Shown: piece by piece, positions 13,421 to 16,817 of the stretch
How the letters are laid out: the number at the start of each line of letters is the position of its first letter
Position numbering within the stretch: position 1 is the first letter of the stretch
Translations under genes and position numbers: made by a program
Notes under the pieces: model-generated
The model's input: the letters and a program-made list of their open reading frames with translations, nothing else
Told to the model about the DNA's origin: nothing
Databases searched by the model: none
NCBI GenBank assembly: GCA_045543655.1
Contig: JAZPXN010000005.1
Coordinates: 1 to 16,817, forward strand
Direction: 5' to 3'
DNA length: 16,817 nucleotides
DNA from: RGIG995 sp045543655
GTDB taxonomy: Bacteria; Bacillota; Clostridia; Oscillospirales; UBA644

Positions 13421-14578
13421 ATGGACGGATACGTATTTTGCCCCGATTTTGCGGTATGGCATAAAATTTATACCGTAAAAGATCACCCCGGCGTACTAAA
13501 GGTGGTGGTCCGCTCCCGGGGAGGCGTGCGCTACGCAAGGCTGAAGGGGAACGGTTGGGAAACGGACGAGATCCACAATTATCACGAGCCCTACGATGCG
13601 GCGATCCACGTCTTTTATCTGCCCGACGCCTGGCTGAAGCAGGGCGAAACGCTGACGATGTATTACCGCAACCGGACAAAGTCAAAATTCTGCGCCGAAG
13701 TGGGGCGTTACGCCTATACGGAATTTCTCTGCGACCGGTCGGAGATCCGGGAGGAGAACGACCTGATTCCCGAAATCTGCGATACCGGAATCGTGGCAGA
13801 CGAGGCGAAGGAGCATCCCCTGGCCGACGGCATCACCTGGACGGAGGTCACCGGCCGGGATAAGGACGGCGCGGCCATGAAATGGTTCTATTTTACCGTG
13901 AAATACGGTAAGGGAACCTTCCGCTGCGGCACGGCAAACGACGGCGATCTGCCCAATACCGCCATCCAGACGGTGGAGGGACAGGCGCTGGCGGCCTGCG
14001 CAAAGGGAATCAACGTGGTAGGGGCCACCAACGCAGACTTTTTCGATATGTTTTCGGACAATCACCCCTCCGGCCCCGTCATCAAGGACGGCGTCGTGAT
14101 CACCAACGGAGACAGTCACCGTGCCTTTTTCGGCGTGGACAAGACGGGAGAACCGGTCATCGGCGATTTCCGTCACGAGCCCTGGCTGAAGGGGAACATG
14201 AAGGAAGCGGTGGCAGGGCTTCAGCGGATTCTGAAGAACGGCGAGATCGGCGACGTTTGGCCCGGCGAGCGCTTCTGCTCCGACCGACATCCCCGGACGG
14301 CGGTGGGCATCACGAAGGACAAGGACGTGATCGTTTTTATCGTGGACGGCCGGCTCGTGGAGCATTCCAACGGCATGACCCTGTACGACGTAGCGGTGAA
14401 GCTGAAGGAGCTGGGGGCGGTCAACGCCATCAATCTGGACGGCGGCGGCTCTTCCACCTTCCTGGTGAAGGGAGACGACGGATTTAAGATCCGAAATTTC
14501 CCCGTCGACGCCCGCACGCCCGGCATCGTTGGCATTCGGGAGATCTACAATACCCTTCTGATCGTAGCAAATTCTTAA
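13421..14578 (+). CDS. Phosphodiester glycosidase family protein (NAGPA domain)
   Basis: It belongs to the family named for the mammalian uncovering enzyme, which cleaves GlcNAc-1-phosphodiesters; bacterial members act on uncharacterised sugar-phosphodiesters. The 385-residue protein has a beta-rich N-terminal region (about 1-110) that I do not recognise and a catalytic domain with GATNADFFD (201-209), HPRTAVGI (290-297) and the hallmark NLDGGGSST (338-346). No signal peptide or membrane segment is present, unlike many exported relatives, so it is predicted cytosolic. The ATG follows GGAGG with 7 nt spacing and its own promoter. It ends 16 nt before the phosphodiesterase gene, and the two almost certainly form an operon, which suggests successive steps on one phosphodiester substrate (inference). 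Confidence 0.88.
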   Translation: MDGYVFCPDFAVWHKIYTVKDHPGVLKVVVRSRGGVRYARLKGNGWETDEIHNYHEPYDAAIHVFYLPDAWLKQGETLTMYYRNRTKSKFCAEVGRYAYTEFLCDRSEIREENDLIPEICDTGIVADEAKEHPLADGITWTEVTGRDKDGAAMKWFYFTVKYGKGTFRCGTANDGDLPNTAIQTVEGQALAACAKGINVVGATNADFFDMFSDNHPSGPVIKDGVVITNGDSHRAFFGVDKTGEPVIGDFRHEPWLKGNMKEAVAGLQRILKNGEIGDVWPGERFCSDRHPRTAVGITKDKDVIVFIVDGRLVEHSNGMTLYDVAVKLKELGAVNAINLDGGGSSTFLVKGDDGFKIRNFPVDARTPGIVGIREIYNTLLIVANS

Positions 14579-14594
14579 AGCAGGGAGCATTTTT

Positions 14595-15884
14595 ATGAGC
14601 AAGAGAAAGACCGTCATCATCTCCAACGACGCTTTGGTGACGGAGGATTACGAATATCTTTGTACGAAGCCCTTATTTAAGGAGCTGATGGCCAAGGGAA
14701 GCTGGGTCAAAACGCTGAAAACGGTCTATCCTTCCATTACCTATTGCTGTCACAATTCCATGATCACCGGATGCTACCCCGACAAGACCCATCTTTACAA
14801 CAACGAAGTGGACGAATGGGGCAACACGGATTGGGTCTGGGAACGGCATTACAACAAGGCCAAGACCCTGGTGGATGCGGCCAAGGAAGCGGGCTGCACC
14901 GTGGGCAACGTGTTCTGGCCGGTGCTGGGGCAGGATCCGAATATTGACTACAATATCCCCGAATATTGGTCTCAGACCCCCGACGAGCCCCTGACCGTGG
15001 CTTTGAAGCGGATGGGAACGTCGGACAAGGTCATCGAAGAGATCGTGAAGCCCAATCTGTATTACATCGACGGGCATCAGCGGACGCATCCCTTCTGCGA
15101 CGAATTCATCTTCTCCTGCGCCCGGGATATGATTCTGAAGTACAACCCGGATCTGCTGATCCTTCACCCCGCCGGCATCGACGGGATGCGGCACCGTCGC
15201 GGGCTCTTCAACGAATACGTGACCGAACAGCTGGATTATACCTATTATTGGATCGAAAAGATCGTCCGGGCGCTGAAGGAGATCGGGGAATGGGAAAATA
15301 CCGACCTGATCATCACCTCGGATCACGGACAGATGAACATGATCCGTCGGGCGAACCCCAACGTTCTGCTGGCGCAGAACGGCTTTATGACCGTGAACGC
15401 CGACGGAAAGGTGACCGATAGGAAGGCCTATATCAAGGCCGTCGGTGCTTCCGCCCAGGTATTTTTGACCGACAAAAGCGACGAAAACCGGAAGGCCGTC
15501 GAAACGCTTCTGACCGAGGCGGCAAAATCCAATATGTACGGCTTTGAGCGGTGCTATACCGCCGCCGAGGCCGCCGAAGAGGAACGGCTTGCGGGGGATT
15601 TCGATTTCGTACTGGAAACCGACGGCTACACCACCTTCGGCCCCGGCGTTACGGGGGATTATTTCACCCCCTACGACCTGACCGACTATCGGCTGGGCCG
15701 GGCCACCCACGGATATCTGCCCGATAAGGGCCCCCAGCCCAGCATGCTCTGCATCGGTCCCTCCTTCAAGGAAGGTGCGGTAATCGACCGCCGCCCCACC
15801 GTGGACATGGCCGCTACCGTGGCTCATATCAACGGCTGGTCTCTCCCCTGCGACGGCGAGGTCATCACCGAAATTCTGAAGTAA
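14595..15884 (+). CDS. NPP-type phosphodiesterase (alkaline phosphatase superfamily)
   Basis: It resembles nucleotide pyrophosphatase/phosphodiesterases, two-metal enzymes using a threonine nucleophile. All expected ligands can be placed: D12 (IISNDAL), T49 (YPSITYCCHNSMITG), D196 and H200 (GIDGMRH), D243 and H244 (TSDHGQ) and H372 (ATHGYLP). The 429-residue length fits the catalytic domain alone. Plant and animal NPPs are extracellular, but this one starts MSKRKTVIISND with no signal peptide, so a cytosolic role on nucleotide-sugars, glycerophosphodiesters or phosphonates is possible. The start follows AGGGAG, 16 nt after the NAGPA-domain gene. Transcription probably ends at the hairpin and T-tract at 16145-16175, beyond an R2-R3 repeat pair. 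Confidence 0.9.
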   Translation: MSKRKTVIISNDALVTEDYEYLCTKPLFKELMAKGSWVKTLKTVYPSITYCCHNSMITGCYPDKTHLYNNEVDEWGNTDWVWERHYNKAKTLVDAAKEAGCTVGNVFWPVLGQDPNIDYNIPEYWSQTPDEPLTVALKRMGTSDKVIEEIVKPNLYYIDGHQRTHPFCDEFIFSCARDMILKYNPDLLILHPAGIDGMRHRRGLFNEYVTEQLDYTYYWIEKIVRALKEIGEWENTDLIITSDHGQMNMIRRANPNVLLAQNGFMTVNADGKVTDRKAYIKAVGASAQVFLTDKSDENRKAVETLLTEAAKSNMYGFERCYTAAEAAEEERLAGDFDFVLETDGYTTFGPGVTGDYFTPYDLTDYRLGRATHGYLPDKGPQPSMLCIGPSFKEGAVIDRRPTVDMAATVAHINGWSLPCDGEVITEILK

Positions 15885-15892
15885 GAACGACG

Positions 15893-15985
15893 GGAAACGG
15901 TGAGGAACGGAGTTCCTTTCTTTTCACGAGAAAAGAAAGGAACCGAAAGAAAAGCAGAGGCGGACGAATTCCATTCGTCCGGGGC
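15893..15985 (+). repeat. R2 repeat, full copy after the phosphodiesterase gene
   Basis: Hairpin 1 GTTCCTTTCTTTTC-ACGA-GAAAAGAAAGGAAC (15912-15943), spacer CGAAAGAAAAGCAGAGG, and hairpin 2 CGGACGAAT-TCC-ATTCGTCCG (15961-15981). Hairpin 2 differs from other copies at several paired positions yet stays perfectly paired. Confidence 0.9.
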
Positions 15986-16002
15986 TGGGCAGGGGTAATG
16001 CT

Positions 16003-16082
16003 CTCGCCGAAAGGCGAACATCACTTGCCGTCAGGCAAACTTCACTGTGAAGCAACTTCACTCGCCGAAGGCGAACATCACC
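16003..16082 (+). repeat. R3 repeat, copy 2
   Basis: Mini-hairpins TCGCC-GAAA-GGCGA, TTGCC-GTCA-GGCAA, TG-TGAAG-CA and TCGCC-GAA-GGCGA are separated by ACATCAC/ACTTCAC. Compared with 6942-7022, the last stem changes a T-A pair to C-G on both sides. Confidence 0.87.
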
Positions 16083-16144
16083 GATTTCGGCGGGGAGGGA
16101 AGTAACATTTGCGCAGGAACAACCCTTCCGTCACCTACGGTGCC

Positions 16145-16175
16145 ACCTCCCCCTACACGGGGGAGGTATTTTTTT
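16145..16175 (+). terminator. Rho-independent terminator derived from a variant R1 repeat
   Basis: CCTCCCCC (16146-16153) pairs with GGGGGAGG (16159-16166), followed by TATTTTTTT. It lies in a diverged reverse R1 copy (AACCCTTCCGTCACC...GGTG upstream). It is the first good terminator after the phosphodiesterase gene. Confidence 0.78.
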
Positions 16176-16241
16176 GGGCGCATTGCTCTTTTGGGGAGTT
16201 TTTTCCCTTGTGGCAGTTTTTAATAGTAACAAAATGCCGGT

Positions 16242-16431
16242 CAATCCCTTCCACCACTTCGTGGTCCCCCTCCCCTTACTAAGGGGAGGCAAGCATTACG
16301 CGCTGCCTTCTCTTTTATATTCCTATCCGAGAGCGACTCTGCGAGAAAATAACAACGAATCGGTGATGCGATATGTCCGTGCCTCCCCTTAGTAAGGGGA
16401 GGGGGACCGCCCGTGGCGGTGGAAGGGATTG
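16242..16431. mobile_element. MITE-like composite element, second copy
   Basis: A 190-bp block begins CAATCCCTTCC and ends GGAAGGGATTG. It has a reverse R1 (hairpin 16269-16289, second stem CCAC-TTC-GTGG), a linker of about 90 bp (16290-16381) and a forward R1 (hairpin 16382-16402, second stem CCGCC-CGT-GGCGG). The linker runs in the opposite direction to that of 4441-4640. The inverted ends extend to GTCAATCCC/GGGATTGAC. Confidence 0.6.
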
Positions 16432-16561
16432 ACGGGGAGTGAGATACCATTTTGCGCTGAAGGAAGACAGAGAGGCTCGGCGGTTCTTGCTTTTGCTCTG
16501 CTTCAAAGAGAGCTTTCTTACCCCCACCACCAACGCCTTCGGCGTCGGTCCCCCAGCTACG

Positions 16562-16657
16562 GCATAAGTGTCGACCATCGAAAAATCCTGCGCCGTTGGC
16601 TTGAATTTTTCGGGTCTCACTTGTTCCCCTACCATAGGGGAAGGTACAATATACGCG
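16562..16657 (-). ncRNA. R4 element, copy 2: candidate structured RNA
   Basis: It matches 9803-9898 at 95 of 96 positions and has the same two hairpins. On the minus strand TTGCGC (16677-16672) and TATATT (16653-16648), 18 nt apart, point into it. The preceding 16432-16561 holds a small ACGCC-TTC-GGCGT hairpin and nothing else I recognise. Confidence 0.45.
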
Positions 16658-16677
16658 CATCGTTTTTTAGGGCGCAA

Positions 16678-16795
16678 TATCCGAGAGCGACTCTGCGAGA
16701 AAATAACAACGAATCGGTGATGCGCTATGTCCGGGCCTCCCCTTAGTAAGGGGAGGTGTCACCGCAGGTGACGGAAGGGATTGCCCGGGAGTGAG
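16678..16795 (+). repeat. Half composite element: R6 linker plus forward R1
   Basis: 16678-16756 repeats 16324-16402 almost exactly (TATCCGAGAGCGACTCTGCG onward, two substitutions). The R1 hairpin is at 16736-16756, its second stem is GTCACC-GCA-GGTGAC, and it ends GGAAGGGATTG. The left half of the composite is replaced by R4. The window ends shortly after, in sequence like that following 16431 (GGGAGTGAGAT). Confidence 0.8.
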
Positions 16796-16817
16796 ATTCT
16801 TTCCATTCCACGGAATC

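Overview
The window looks like a chromosomal segment of an uncultured, moderately GC-rich anaerobic Bacillota (class Clostridia; an Oscillospirales- or Christensenellales-like gut lineage is my best guess, at low confidence). The reasons are a clostridial-type GyrA, a one-chain glycyl-tRNA synthetase, an ECF folate transporter behind a tetrahydrofolate riboswitch, strong SD sequences (AGGAGG) and consensus TTGACA/TATAAT promoters. I saw no tRNA, rRNA, CRISPR array, transposase or prophage gene.

Layout. (1) 1-4123, plus strand: gyrA then glyS, 25 nt apart, both core informational genes. (2) 4124-4990: no gene, a dense array of two-hairpin palindromic repeats (family R1) in both orientations. 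(3) 4991-6487, plus strand: a small AT-rich DUF559 endonuclease-like gene and prfB (RF2, with no programmed frameshift), closed by a strong intrinsic terminator. (4) 6488-7275: no gene, a second repeat block (R2 tandem, R3, inverted R2, 14-bp minisatellite). (5) 7276-12189, minus strand: folT (THF riboswitch and consensus promoter upstream), folC, ispF and two tandem SGNH-hydrolase paralogues, with repeat-filled gaps at 9709-10104 and 11356-11646. (6) 12430-15884, plus strand: a divergent promoter drives a beta-lactamase-fold serine hydrolase; a second promoter drives a phosphodiester-glycosidase (NAGPA-domain) gene and an NPP/alkaline-phosphatase-superfamily phosphodiesterase. (7) 15885-16817: a third repeat block.

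How the genes fit together. folT imports folate under folate-responsive control, and folC, next on the same strand, would polyglutamylate and trap it. ispF belongs to the MEP isoprenoid pathway and is followed closely by the two SGNH genes. The serine hydrolase, NAGPA-domain protein and phosphodiesterase all lack export signals and may form an intracellular pathway for phosphodiester-linked sugars; this is inference.

The most unusual content is non-coding. At least six interrelated repeat families (called R1 to R6 here) fill every large gap. Several keep perfect hairpins through paired, compensatory substitutions. Two R1 copies flank a shared linker to make about 190-200-bp MITE-like elements. 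One 96-bp element (R4) occurs twice with a single substitution, folds into two hairpins, and in both copies has a promoter-like sequence pointing into it, making it a candidate structured RNA.
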